From contig NC_092575.1 of NCBI RefSeq assembly GCF_037975245.1, forward strand, positions 9,270,001 through 9,334,000: DNA of 64,000 bases, given 5' to 3'. The DNA is from Apostichopus japonicus. Taxonomy: Eukaryota > Echinodermata > Holothuroidea > Aspidochirotida > Stichopodidae. The notes beneath the pieces were generated by a model. That model had not been told where the DNA came from. It did no database searches and saw only the letters and a list, made by a program, of their open reading frames with translations. A program made the position numbers and the translations under genes. Positions 53,022 through 64,000 of the stretch are shown here, in pieces; the stretch's first letter is position 1, and each line of letters starts with the position of its first letter.

Positions 53022-56000
53022 CAAGATTAACAGGCAGAGAGGGTATTGAACAGTTTATTAACTAGTAAATCAGGCACAGAGGGCATTGAACAGTTTATTA
53101 ACTACAGTAGTAAATCAGGCAGAGAGGGTATTGTACAGTTTATTAACTAGTAAATCAGGCGGAGAGGGTATTGTACAGTTAATTAACTAGTAAATCAGGC
53201 AGAGAGGGTATTGTACAGTTCATTAACTAGTAAATCAGGCGGAGAGGGTATTGTACAGTTTATTAACTAGTAAATCAGGCAGAGAGGGTATTGTACAGTT
53301 CATTAACTAGTAAATCAGACACAGAGGGTATTGAACAGTTTATTAACTAGTAAATCAGGCGGAGAGGGTATTGTACAGTTTATTAACTAGTAAATCAGGC
53401 AGAGAGGGTATTGTACAGTTTATTAACTAGTAAATCAGGCGGAGAGGGTATTGTACAGTTTATTAACTAGTAAATCAGGCACAGAGGGTATTGAACAGTT
53501 CATTAACTAGTAAATCAGGCGGAGAGGGTATTGTACAGTTTATTAACTAGTAAATCAGGCACAGAGGGTATTGAACAGTTCATTAACTAGTAAATCAGGC
53601 GGAGAGGGTATTGTACAGTTTATTAACTAGTAAATCAGACACAGAGGGTATTGAACAGTTCATTAACTAGTAAATCAGGCGGAGAGGGTATTGTACAGTT
53701 TATTAACTAGTAAATCAGACACAGAGGGTATTGAACAGTTCATTAACTAGTAAATCAGGCGGAGAGGGTATTGTACAGTTTATTAACTAGTAAATCAGAC
53801 ACAGAGGGTATTGAACAGTTTATTAACTAGTAAATCAGGCGGAGAGGGTATTGTTCAGTTTATTAACTAGTAAATCAGGCGGAGAGGGTATTGTACAGTT
53901 TATTAACTAGTAAATCAGGCGGAGAGGGTATTGTACAGTTTATTAACTAGTAAATCAAGCAGAGAGGGTATTGAACAGTTTATAACTAGTATATCAGGCA
54001 GAGAGGGTATAGTACAGTTTATTAACTAGTAAATCAGGCAGAGAGGGTATTGTACAGTTTATTAACTAGTAAATCAAGCAGAGAGGGCATTGAACAGTTT
54101 ATTAACTAGTAAATCAGGCAGAGAGGGTATTGAACAGTTTATTAACTAGTAAATCAGGCGGAGAGGGTATTGTACAGTTTATTAACTAGTAAATCAGACA
54201 CAGAGGGTATTGAACAGTTTATTAACTAGTAAATCAGGCGGAGAGGGTATTGTACAGTTTATTAACTAGTAAATCAGACACAGAGGGTATTGAACAGTTT
54301 ATTAACTAGTAAATCAGGCGGAGAGGGTATTGTACAGTTTATTAACTAGTAAATCAGACACAGAGGGTATTGAACAGTTCATTAACTAGTAAATCAGGCG
54401 GAGAGGGTATTGTACAGTTTATTAACTAGTAAATCAGACACAGAGGGTATTGAACAGTTCATTAACTAGTAAATCAGGCGGAGAGGGTATTGAACAGTTT
54501 ATTAACTAGTAAATCAGGCAGAGAGGGTATTGTACAGTTCATTAACTAGTAAATCAGGCGGAGAGGGTATTGTACAGTTTATTAACTAGTAAATCAGGCA
54601 GAGAGGGTATAGTACAGTTTATTAACTAGTAAATCAGGCAGAGAGGGTATTGTACAGTTTATTAACTAGTAAATCAAGCAGAGAGGGCATTGAACAGTTT
54701 ATAACTAGTAAATCAGGCAGAGAGGGTATTGTACAGTTTATTAACTAGTAAATCAAGCAGCGAGGGCATTGAACAGTTTATAACTAGTATATCAGGCACA
54801 GAGGGTATTGAACAGTTTATTAACTAGTAAATCAGGCAGAGAGGGTATTGTACAGTTTATTAACTAGTAAATCAGACACAGAGGGTATTGAACAGTTTAT
54901 TAACTAGTAAATCAGACACAGAGGGTATTGAACAGTTTATTAACTAGTAAATCAGACACAGAGGGTATTGAACAGTTTATTAACTAGTAAATCAGGCAGA
55001 GAGGGTATTGTACAGTTCATTAACTAGTAAATCAGGCAGAGAGGGTATTGTACAGTTCATTAACTAGTAAATCAGACGGAGAGGGTATTGAACAGTTTAT
55101 TAACTAGTAAATCAGGCAGAGAGGGTATTGTACAGTTCATTAACTAGTAAATCAGACGGAGAGGGTATTGTACAGTTTATTAACTAGTAAATCAGGCAGA
55201 GAGGGTATTGTACAGTTCATTAACTAGTAAATCAGACGGAGAGGGTATTGTACAGTTTATTAACTAGTAAATCAGGCAGAGAGGGTATTGTACAGTTCAT
55301 TAACTAGTAAATCAGGCAGAGAAGGTATTGTACAGTTTATTAACTAGTAAATCAGGCACAGAGGGTATTGAACAGTTTATTAACTAGTAAATCAGGCAGA
55401 GAGGGTATTGTACAGTTCATTAACTAGTAAATCAGACGGAGAGGGTATTGTACAGTTTATTAACTAGTAAATCAGGCAGAGAGGGTATTGTACAGTTCAT
55501 TAACTAGTAAATCAGGCGGAGAGGGTATTGTACAGTTTATTAACTAGTAAATCAGGCACAGAGGGTATTGAACAGTTTATTAACTAGTAAATCAGGCAGA
55601 GAGGGTATAGTACAGTTTATTAACTAGTAAATCAGGCACAGAGGGTATTGTACAGTTTATTAACTAGTAAATCAGACACAGAGGGTATTGAACAGTTTAT
55701 TAACTAGTAAATCAGGCAGAGAGGGTATTGTACAGTTCATTAACTAGTAAATCAGACACAGAGGGTATTGAACAGTTTATTAACTAGTAAATCAGGCAGA
55801 GAGGGTATTGTACAGTTCATTAACTAGTAAATCAGGCAGAGAGGGTATTGTACAGTTTATTAACTAGTAAATCAGGCAGAGAGGGTATTGTACAGTTCAT
55901 TAACTAGTAAATCAGACACAGAGGGTATTGAACAGTTTATTAACTAGTAAATCAGGCAGAGAGGGTATTGTACAGTTCATTAACTAGTAAATCAGACACA

Positions 56001-58062
56001 GAGGGTATTGAACAGTTTATTAACTAGTAAATCAGGCAGAGAGGGTATTGTACAGTTCATTAACTAGTAAATCAGGCAGAGAGGGTATTGTACAGTTTAT
56101 AACTAGTAAATCAGACACAGAGGGTATTGAACAGTTTATTAACTAGTAAATCAGGCAGAGAGGGTATTGTACAGTTTATAACTAGTAAATCAGACACAGA
56201 GGGTATTGAACAGTTTATTAACTAGTAAATCAGGCAGAGAGGGTATTGTACAGTTCATTAACTAGTAAATCAGGCAGAGAGGGCATTGAACAGTTCATTA
56301 ACTAGTAAATCAGGCAGAGAGGGTATAGTACAGTTTATTAACTAGTAAATCAGGCAGAGAGGGTATTGTACAGTTCATTAACTAGTAAATCAGACACAGA
56401 GGGTATTGAACAGTTCATTAACTAGTAAATCAGGCAGAGAGGGTATAGTACAGTTTATTAACTAGTAAATCAGGCAGAGAGGGTATTGTACAGTTCATTA
56501 ACTAGTAAATCAGACACAGAGGGTATTGAACAGTTTATTAACTAGTAAATCAGGCAGAGAGGGCATTGAACAGTTTATAACTAGTAAATTAGGCAGAGAG
56601 GGTATTGTACAGTTTATAACTAGTAAATCAGACACAGAGGGTATTGAACAGTTTATTAACTAGTAAATCAGGCAGAGAGGGTATTGTACAGTTTATAACT
56701 AGTAAATCAGACACAGAGGGTATTGAACAGTTTATTAACTAGTAAATCAGGCAGAGAGGGTATTGTACAGTTCATTAACTAGTAAATCAGGCAGAGAGGG
56801 CATTGAACAGTTCATTAACTAGTAAATCAGGCAGAGAGGGTATAGTACAGTTTATTAACTAGTAAATCAGGCAGAGAGGGTATTGTACAGTTCATTAACT
56901 AGTAAATCAGGCAGAGAGGGTATTGTACAGTTCATTAACTAGTAAATCAGGCAGAGAGGGTATAGTACAGTTTATTAACTAGTAAATCAGGCAGAGAGGG
57001 TATTGTACAGTTCATTAACTAGTAAATCAGACACAGAGGGTATTGAACAGTTTATTAACTAGTAAATCAGGCAGAGAGGGCATTGAACAGTTTATAACTA
57101 GTAAATTAGGCAGAGAGGGTTTTGTACAGTTTATTAACTAGTAAATCAGGCAGAGAGGGTATTGTACAGTTCATTAACTAGTAAATCAGGCAGAGAGGGT
57201 ATAGTACAGTTCATTAACTAGTAAATCAGACACAGAGGGTATTGAACAGTTTATTAACTAGTAAATCAGGCAGAGAGGGTATTGTACAGTTCATTAACTA
57301 GTAAATCAGACACAGAGGGTATTGAACAGTTTATTAACTAGTAAATCAGGCAGAGAGGGCATTGAACAGTTTATAACTAGTAAATTAGGCAGAGAGGGTT
57401 TTGTACAGTTTATTAACTAGTAAATCAGACACAGAGGGTATTGAACAGTTTATTAACTAGTAAATCAGGCAGAGAGGGTATTGTACAGTTCATTAACTAG
57501 TAAATCAGGCGGAGAGGGTATTGTACAGTTTATTAACTAGTAAATCAGGCACAGAGGGCATTAGACACTTTGTTTACTAGTAAATCAGGCAGAGAGGGCA
57601 TTGTATAGTTTATTAACTAGTAAATCAGGCACTGAGGGCATTGGACAGTTTATTAACTAGTAAATCAGGCAGAGAGGGTATTGTACAGTTCATTAACTAG
57701 TAAATCAGGCAGAGAGGGTATTGTACAGTTTATTAACTAGTAAATCAAGCAGAGAGGGCATTGAACAGTTTATAACTAGTATATCAGGCAGAGAGGGTAT
57801 TGTACAGTTAATTAACTAGTAAATCAGGCACAGAGGGTATTGAACAGTTTATTAACTAGTAAATCAGGCAGAGAGGGTATTGTACAGTTCATTAACTAGT
57901 AAATCAGGCGGAGAGGGAATTGCACAGTTTATTAACTAGTAAATCAGTCACAGAGGGCATTAGACACTTTGTTTACTAGTAAATCAGGCACAGAGGGCAT
58001 TGTATAGTTTATTAATTAGTAAATCAGGCGCAGAGGGCATTGCACAGGTTACTTAGTTAGTC
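53022..58062. repeat. Intronic minisatellite, 40-bp units, ~126 copies
   Basis: Tandem 40-bp units with core TTAACTAGTAAATCAG then GCAGAGAGGGTATTGTACAG. Four positions carry most of the variation: GGCGG, GGCAG, GGCAC or GACAC; TTGTA, TTGAA or TAGTA; TTTATT or TTCATT; and a one-base-shorter form (TTTATAAC) that marks a subfamily. Alternating GGCGG/GACAC units make 80-bp dimers over several hundred bases. Units are near-identical in the core and decay at both edges, for example 57,540-58,062 (TTTGTTTACTAG, CACTGAGGG). The array lies in the 12.2-kb PRODH intron between a LINE fragment and a DIRS remnant. Confidence 0.97.
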
Positions 58063-58144
58063 TGGAAATCTAAAACTGCCCCTTCATTTACAATTGCAAC
58101 AGTTTCATCAAGTAGTCCTACCTGTTCTGCTGTATGGTTGTAAA

Positions 58145-58666
58145 ATTCCCCAAACCACTTACCTGTTTTGGGAATTTATTAACCACACATTTACCTGATA
58201 TATGCATTATCCTTTAATATTATGCTCAAATTGGTCAAGTCTATAAACAGAGGGTGTGGCTACCATCCTTCCAAGCCCTGACTCCTCCTACCTCTTAAGG
58301 ATCCATTTCTGTTACATCGCTAGTATCAGTGATATTTTACTAAGTTAACAAGGTGAGAGTTAGTACATATAACCAAGGCACTAGTGAGGGAGACAGGAGA
58401 CCTTAGTAATAATCAACAATTTCTTTGGTCTCACCTTATTGAGTTTGAGAATCATCTGTCTGATTACAGTAGGTTCCTCTCCATGCACTCCTGTCCTGAG
58501 ACTGGCACCAACATTAGTGATAATGGTTACTTTAGTGTGTGCATGTGCATGGCTTCTCACTTTCCGAAGAGATATTCTGGATTGGGGAAGGTGGGTGGGT
58601 GTATATGAGGTAATGCCTGGTTAAAATATTCCTCAAAGAAGGTAAGTGGTTTTGTGGAATTAATAA
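58145..58666. repeat. Inverted repeat pair near the 3' end of the DIRS-like remnant
   Basis: The word near 58,145-58,190 (AATTCCCCAAACCACTTACC and on to TTTATTAACC) returns in reverse complement at about 58,621-58,666 (GGTTAAAATATTCC … GTAAGTGGTTTTGTGGAATT). Identity is about 80 percent with small gaps over about 42 bases. DIRS elements end in inverted repeats and carry an internal complementary region, so this is a candidate for that structure. Confidence 0.55.
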
Positions 58667-58699
58667 CACGCACTTACTTACCTCATATACATATGTATT

Positions 58700-60479
58700 C
58701 AGACTAGCATTGTTGAGAAGTAGGTGGGCCCGGAACATGATGTCCTGGAACACTGAGTACTGATCTACTGAAGGGGCCCTCTGCTGAAACTATTTGTCAA
58801 GTAACAGGAGACTAAGGAAGAGGGAGTTTTCCATGCCCCAGCCTTTATGATATCCTCCATTTGGAGGTAAAGGGACCAAGTCCTGATGGTGGCGTGGGCC
58901 TTATGTCATGAGCTCTTATTTGTTCTTCGTCTGTCGAGTGGAGCTTGATCAGGTGGACAAGCCACCTCGACAAAGTTGGTTTTGAGGCTGTGGTGAAGGG
59001 ACATCTTGGTAGGATGGAAAGCCTTTCTGCATCCTGATTGGTTTGGTTTGCTATAAGTACCACTTTAGTGCTCCCTGAATGAACACCAAAGTTTGTTTTC
59101 CGCGATTGATGATCTAGTGGATATTGTCGGTAGCAAGATTTCCTCTGGAGTAAATGAGGATGACTGGTTCTTCCCCAGGAACTCTGGGTTAGGTAGTAGG
59201 CAAACTCCACCAGGTACGAACCTCATAAATCCTCATTTGGTCGTCAAGGAAAGCAGGCAGCTTCTTCATCTTGCTGATGCTGCAGCAACGAGGAAGAGTG
59301 TCTTGTATGTGACAAATTCAATTGATGTGTTATGAAATGGTTCAGAAGGTGGTTTTTCAAGGTCTTGAAGTACATCGTTAATGCACCATGACGAAGTCAG
59401 TTTCTTGGATGGTGGACGACGATTGAACATGCCCTTCAAGACCTAGGCCTATATTCTTTTTTGCCCACAGTTGAACCATCTGAGAAGCCCTTGTGAGCCA
59501 CCGTAATGCCCGATATGTAGATTATTATTGTGCTAACTTGTTTTCCCTGATCAAAGAGTTGTGTGAAGAAGTTTTTCAATTTTTTACAATTTCTATCGTA
59601 GAAGCTTCCAGGGAATGGTGAGAGTTAGTGGCTGCCTATGAGAGGTACTTCTCCCATCTTGAATCATCCATCTAGTTGTGGAGACCCTGCGGGCATCTGT
59701 TGCCAGAGCAGTAATTTCCGGTGGAATTCCTTCTGCTTCAATGTGTCTCCAGATAGTCTCCACACTGAGAGATGTAGACTATGAAGGTGTCTGTTGAAGA
59801 GTAGGCTTCTTAACTGGGTTAGTAAAGGTCCTTCTTCGGAAGTTTGAGAGGAAGATCCACCAGTAGATTCAACAATAGCGGGAACCAAGTGTAGTTGGGC
59901 AACATGGAGCTATCAGTATCATATCCCCGTTTGTTCCTAGTAGTGTCACTAGGACCTTGTGTAGAAGGCACCACGGAGGGAACATGTAGGTTTACAGGTT
60001 CGTCCATGGCAATGAGAATGCATGTGCCTCCCATGCTTCTTGAGCAGAAGAGTCTTGAGCAGAACAATAGGAGCTTCATGTTGTCCATGGTTGCGAAAAG
60101 ATCCAGGGATCGTGGCCTGAATATTTCAAACATGTGATCTGCTCAGGTTTGAGAAAGAGACCACTCTGTCCCTTTCACCTTCCCTGTGGACAGAGCATCT
60201 GTTATCAGGTCTTGATTACCTGATAGGTGAGAGGCATAAAGGTCAATGTTGTGTTTGTCGCACAGTAGGACCCATGTTCCCTGAACTAATGAGTGAGTCT
60301 TCGTTTCCCTTGGTGGTTGATATAAGCCACTGTCGCTGTGTTATCTGACTGTACCATGACTGAGTGGTTCTTGAGATCCTCCACCCAGTGTTGAAGAGCC
60401 CTGAGGACAGCCTCCATCTCTAGGACGTTGATGTGGAGTTGTCTCGGTTTCGTACCAGGAGCCTACGATGGTCTTGTTG
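58700..60479 (-). pseudogene. DIRS-like retrotransposon remnant: RNase H, methyltransferase-like and tyrosine recombinase part
   Basis: Read on the minus strand with frameshifts and stops, the order is: an RNase H segment (INVLEMEAVLRAL from 60,432, SDNTATVAYINHQG); a DLFAT … AWEAHAFSLPW … FPPWCLLHKVL … PCCP segment at about 60,105-59,900 that resembles the Dam-like methyltransferase region of DIRS elements; then a tyrosine recombinase. The recombinase shows FVTYKTLFLVAAAS near 59,300, TLSRWLV, RAHDIR near 58,910 (the H-x-x-R box) and MEDIIKAGAW followed by CYLTN, whose Tyr codon is at 58,801-58,803 (the expected nucleophile). Such elements insert without an integrase and make no target duplication. 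The copy is inactive. Confidence 0.85.
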
Positions 60480-60483
60480 CCCC

Positions 60484-61146
60484 TGTTATGATGCAGCATG
60501 TTACTTTAAAGGTTAACTACGCTAATTGATGTTATGTAATTCTTTAATGGTGTATTATTATGCTAATTTGTAAACGTAGAGCACAATCAGTGCAGTTCTA
60601 AGCTACGGTCGAGTAACCTCACCGAATGCCATATATATTAGTTTTCAAGGAGTGGCTCGGGCTCTTCTCCCAGTGGCACCAACCTGTACGTCACGCCACG
60701 TATCACAACGATGTCTGCATAGCCCTTACAAAACCTACCTTTTCCGTTCCGGCCTTTCTTCACCATGCCAACCACGCTGTGTGTGACTTACTCTTAACTC
60801 TCTTTTGGATACCATTCTTCTGAACTTATTATTTACCTTACCTGGTCCTGTTCTCTATACCGGAGCTGTTATTTATACGAAAAGCGCCTTCCGGAAGCTT
60901 CCAGACACACCCGCACTACGGTTACAGACTACCCTGGGATTTGACACCCCGACGGAGAGCCCAGCGGTAGCGAGGTACCTTGCGTGCGCGCTAAGTTAAC
61001 TTTAAGTGTTAAGGTATGTAATGTATTTATGCTAAGTTATATATTTTTGTTACCAGAGACACGCATTAGATTCTTTTAAAACAAAACCTCTCTAACCTAC
61101 TTTATTGTGTTCGTTTCCCAAACCATGATATCTGGACTTCGTAACA
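60484..61146. mobile_element. Solo LTR (663 bp) nested in the DIRS-like remnant
   Basis: It starts TGTTATGATG and ends TTCGTAACA, so it has the 5'-TG…CA-3' ends of an LTR, with the short inverted pair TGTTA/TAACA. It is flanked by CCCC at 60,480-60,483 and CCCC at 61,147-61,150, a probable 4-bp target duplication of the kind made by some Ty3/Gypsy integrases. There is no internal retroviral-type coding region, so it is a solo LTR left by LTR-LTR recombination. Removing it with one CCCC restores continuity between the two parts of the DIRS-like element. Orientation cannot be told. Confidence 0.75.
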
Positions 61147-61150
61147 CCCC

Positions 61151-61560
61151 ACACAGCTCCTAAGTTCAAAACAATGTCATTACTTTATTCTCTTTGAATG
61201 GCCTGCCCAAGGCAACAGTGTTGCTTGGTCCACCAGGTGAGGAATGTCCGTTCGTACGATGGTAGAGGCATCATTATGTTCATCATCCCCTAGAAGGGTT
61301 GCACTACTGCAGGAGGTGTAGCTGTAGTAGAATTCCTACCAGGCTCGCTATCAGGCCTATTAGTTTAAGAGATGCTCTCGCCTTTGAACAGCGTTTGGAT
61401 AGAATGTCCATCGATTGCTTTCGTTTATTATCCAAAGGCCTGTTCCTTTCTTCAGAGTCAGGAAGAATGACCTGAAGAGAATCTGGTTCACAGCTGGGTG
61501 GTCTGTGATCTCTGCCTTTTAGTGTCTGCTGTGGTCAGGGTTTTAAAGGAACTGTGGTGA
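61151..61560 (-). pseudogene. DIRS-like remnant, reverse transcriptase part
   Basis: On the minus strand, just beyond the LTR, translation gives FFLTLKKGTGLWIIN near 61,460-61,420, a decayed match to the 'FLVPKKDGxxRPxIN' opening of DIRS reverse transcriptase, followed by LIGLIASLVGILLQLHLLQ near 61,360-61,305. Most of the catalytic core between these is deleted. Together with 58,700-60,479 this gives the order RT, RNase H, MT-like, YR expected for a DIRS element. Confidence 0.6.
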
Positions 61561-62996
61561 CTTTCCAGTTGCCAGTCAATGGAGGGTTGGAGCTAAACTC
61601 TATGGAGTAGCTGAAGAAAGTGTGTCTTTGTTGGGTAGATTAGTTAACAGTGGTTAGTATAAACTTTCAGGTATGCTGTACTTTTGAGAGTTTACATGAT
61701 AAGGGTATTTACTTATCTCCTTGGATTTACAAGTAAATTCAGGTTTTTTAATAGCACAGGACTGTCGTACTTTTGAGACTCCAACAGTCATGAATCCACA
61801 AAGTTTTCATTCCAGTACACCGGTTTTCATGGTCTCCTGTCTTAAACATGTAGTGCAAAAGGCTGTGTGATATTTATTTATGAGCAGGAGTGGTTATCTG
61901 AAGTTACTGAAAATCATCAATGCTTAAATTAACAGAATTTTTAAGAAAAAAATAGAATTTGACAAAATATGTTACATTACCTAACAGGCATGATCAAATA
62001 AACATGTGCAGGCTTGTTTGTGGTAATATCAAAAATACCTTCCGATACTGGAAAATTTAAATGTGTTGTGTTCGACAAGAGAATTTGTACTTTGTTCTCT
62101 AGGGGAAGTAGTGAGGATAAGTTTTATTACTTATTTCAGCGTGACACATTAACAACTAAAAGAAATTTGTACATAAAAGCCTTATTTTTAGAAGAAATCC
62201 CAATTTTTCAAAGGATGGAGCAACTATTTCAAACTATAAGCAAGGAAAAACTAGAGAAATTGAGATTATTTTGTGAAAACTTTAGAAATGCATTCTTATC
62301 TTAGGCTGGGGCCAATAGCAACTTTTCATCTCTTTTTCACTCTTTATCATGTATATATTTCTTCTATTACATTTTAATTTATTTCTTATATATAATTATT
62401 AAGTTTATTATTATTAAGTTATTAGTATTATGAAAAGATCTCTTCATAGTGTTATATTATTTTATATTGGCTCTCATACCCTTGAAGAATGAAGAGAGAA
62501 ACATACTGAAACTGAAATAAAATCTGGGGACTGTCTCCAGAGTGGCTAAAAGGGACTTAAAGAAGCTTACCGAATCAATTAAATATACTCCATACTATAA
62601 CATGACAATATGTTAGTTTGAAATTGAGAAATTGTCTATCACACAAGATAAGAGCTCTGCAAGAGTAATCACGAGGTTTCATTTATAACTAAGCTGGAAT
62701 AGTTCACATTTATACATCATGCATGGGATAACTTTCAAATGTTATCATCGTGCAGACTGTAATAGTGATCTCTAATGCAAATAGCTAGTAAATTATGGGG
62801 GCAAAAAAGATAAAGATTTCATTAAGAATCACCTTCACAGCTGTGTTTTGAGAAAGGTTTATTATATATCCATTAATAAGACATGTTCAAGAAACAGACA
62901 CAAAGATAAGAGCTTCTCCATGAAATGTCTCAGAATCTCAAAGTCAAAAAATTATGCAAGGAAAGAGGTATAGCTGATATTAGAGTCACCACCAAC
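61561..62996. other. PRODH intron, part next to the upstream exon
   Basis: AT-rich DNA. A plus-strand open frame at 62,014-62,304 encodes a 96-residue lysine- and phenylalanine-rich peptide that I do not recognise. It has no visible splice context or neighbouring exon and is antisense to PRODH, so I leave it uncalled. No repeat array is present. Confidence 0.4.
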
Positions 62997-63143
62997 CTTC
63001 AAATAGCACTGATATGTATTGAAAATGACTGCTTTCTGTTTGTTAAACTTCCTCATCATTTCTATGGCAAGTCTGCTTATAGCTGGCTGGAAGTAAGTCT
63101 GTTCAGCATCAACCATCAGTCGAACGTTTTTCTCAGTAGCCCT
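62997..63143 (-). CDS. PRODH: Proline dehydrogenase, upstream internal exon
   Basis: A 147-base exon (49 codons, phase 0 at both ends). The acceptor is TCCCTACAG (AG at 63,144-63,145) and the donor is GTTGGT (62,996-62,991). It encodes [19 protein letters not shown], then [15 protein letters not shown] and [22 protein letters not shown] and NTYQCYLK are among the most conserved stretches of eukaryotic PRODH and include the active-site Asp of the barrel. With the three downstream exons it gives 234 uninterrupted residues. The N-terminal half, including any mitochondrial targeting peptide, must lie beyond 64,000. The intron that follows is 12,191 bases. Confidence 0.95.
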
Positions 63144-64000
63144 CTGTAGGGAGAAAATGTTTTGCAAATTTAGAGAAAGTTTTCTTAGAAATTCTTTACA
63201 AATCAGACAAAAATGTGGATGCTCGATCTATTTAACCAGAAAAGATGAGAACGAGATTTGAAAATATTAAAGTAGGCCTACTATTAAAAAAAGAAATAAA
63301 GGAAACAGGCTAAGTGATTCCTTGCCACATTTTTCTGCTTGACCGTTGTTGGTGTAGCACCTCTAATATTTCCCATTACTACTGAGGTGTCAACAGTTTT
63401 GTTCCCCTGTATGGCATAACTCCTTCCCTTTTCATCCTTCTTATTCCTTGTTTTTCCCTACATAGTTATATTCCCGAAAGTTCAGTGATTGTGTCTATTA
63501 GCCCCATTGTTTGCTTAAGTTCTGCTAAAGAGGAGCACCTGGTTCCCTTGTTTGTTTAAGTGTCATAAGGTACTCTTAGGTTATCTTAGTATTCCATAGG
63601 AGACAGGTGCAAGTTAACCACTTCTTCTCTTCTGAATCCAGTATTAATAGGCCTAGTCTTTGTTTTATTTTTTCTTGAGGGAAATTTTTACGGTTGTGGA
63701 GTTATTGTAATTTTACACATTTGGTCCTTTCCATGGAAACTGGACCTGATAAGATTTTGCGCTGAAATGGTCTCCAACATATTTGGTCTAGAAAGAAAGA
63801 AGCTCAAAAATATATTTTCCCCAAATATTTAACCCTAAAACAATATGGAGCCCCACATATTCGGAACCAAAGAATGTGTCCAAAAATGCACCTGTGGAAA
63901 TGATCAGAAATGCCAACTCTTATTTGAAGCACTCACTTGTGGGCATCAACCAATTTGGTAAGAATTTTACAGTATAGAATTTTGACTCCAAAATGTTTCA
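63144..64000. other. Upstream PRODH intron (partial)
   Basis: AT-rich sequence continuing to the window edge. No further PRODH exon was recognised on the minus strand and no repeat array is seen. Confidence 0.5.

Noticed and set aside
59093-60137. Plus-strand open frames across 59,093-60,137
   Set aside because: They are antisense shadows of the DIRS-like element, whose conserved motifs are all on the minus strand.
62014-62304. 96-codon plus-strand open frame
   Set aside because: Not excluded, but no homology, splice partner or close polyadenylation signal was seen, and it lies antisense within a PRODH intron.

Overview
The window is eukaryotic nuclear DNA, dominated by tandem repeats. It has spliced exons with GT-AG introns, a non-LTR retrotransposon remnant, a DIRS-type (tyrosine recombinase) retrotransposon remnant, a solo LTR and a tRNA-derived SINE. 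The only gene recognised with confidence is a metazoan proline dehydrogenase. The repeat styles, including frequent 'taggccta' words and 'gacctttgacctcc' dispersed repeats, suggest a marine invertebrate deuterostome such as an echinoderm. That taxonomic guess is an inference and was not tested.

Layout. Positions 1-32,880 are one giant satellite with a 22-bp unit (about 1,490 units), open at the left edge of the window. The unit reads forward from 1 to about 25,905 and on the opposite strand from about 25,908 to 32,880; the switch is a small hairpin. Within the satellite there are multi-kilobase duplications of very high identity: 1,382-6,916 with 9,725-15,611, 1-1,394 with 2,433-3,826, a 1,230-bp tandem pair and an 889-bp tandem pair. 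Positions 32,880-40,700 are AT-rich DNA with a 20-bp minisatellite, simple repeats, the SINE, and a 57-bp tandem repeat inside a low-copy dispersed repeat.

Positions 40,725-63,143 hold the last four coding exons of a PRODH-like gene on the minus strand (234 residues of the C-terminal catalytic barrel), with the 5' part beyond the window. Its introns are 12.2, 7.7 and 1.8 kb. The 7.7-kb intron contains a 5.15-kb array of about 22-bp units that ends about 90 bp from the upstream exon's splice donor. The 12.2-kb intron contains a LINE remnant, a 5.0-kb array of 40-bp units, and a decayed DIRS-like element interrupted by a 663-bp solo LTR with 4-bp target duplications.

No operon-like gene cooperation is visible. 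The interest lies in the satellite architecture (polarity switch, recent block duplications, a 22-bp unit whose consensus is open in all three forward frames) and in an enzyme gene whose introns have become minisatellite arrays. No new defence, toxin or metabolic system was found.
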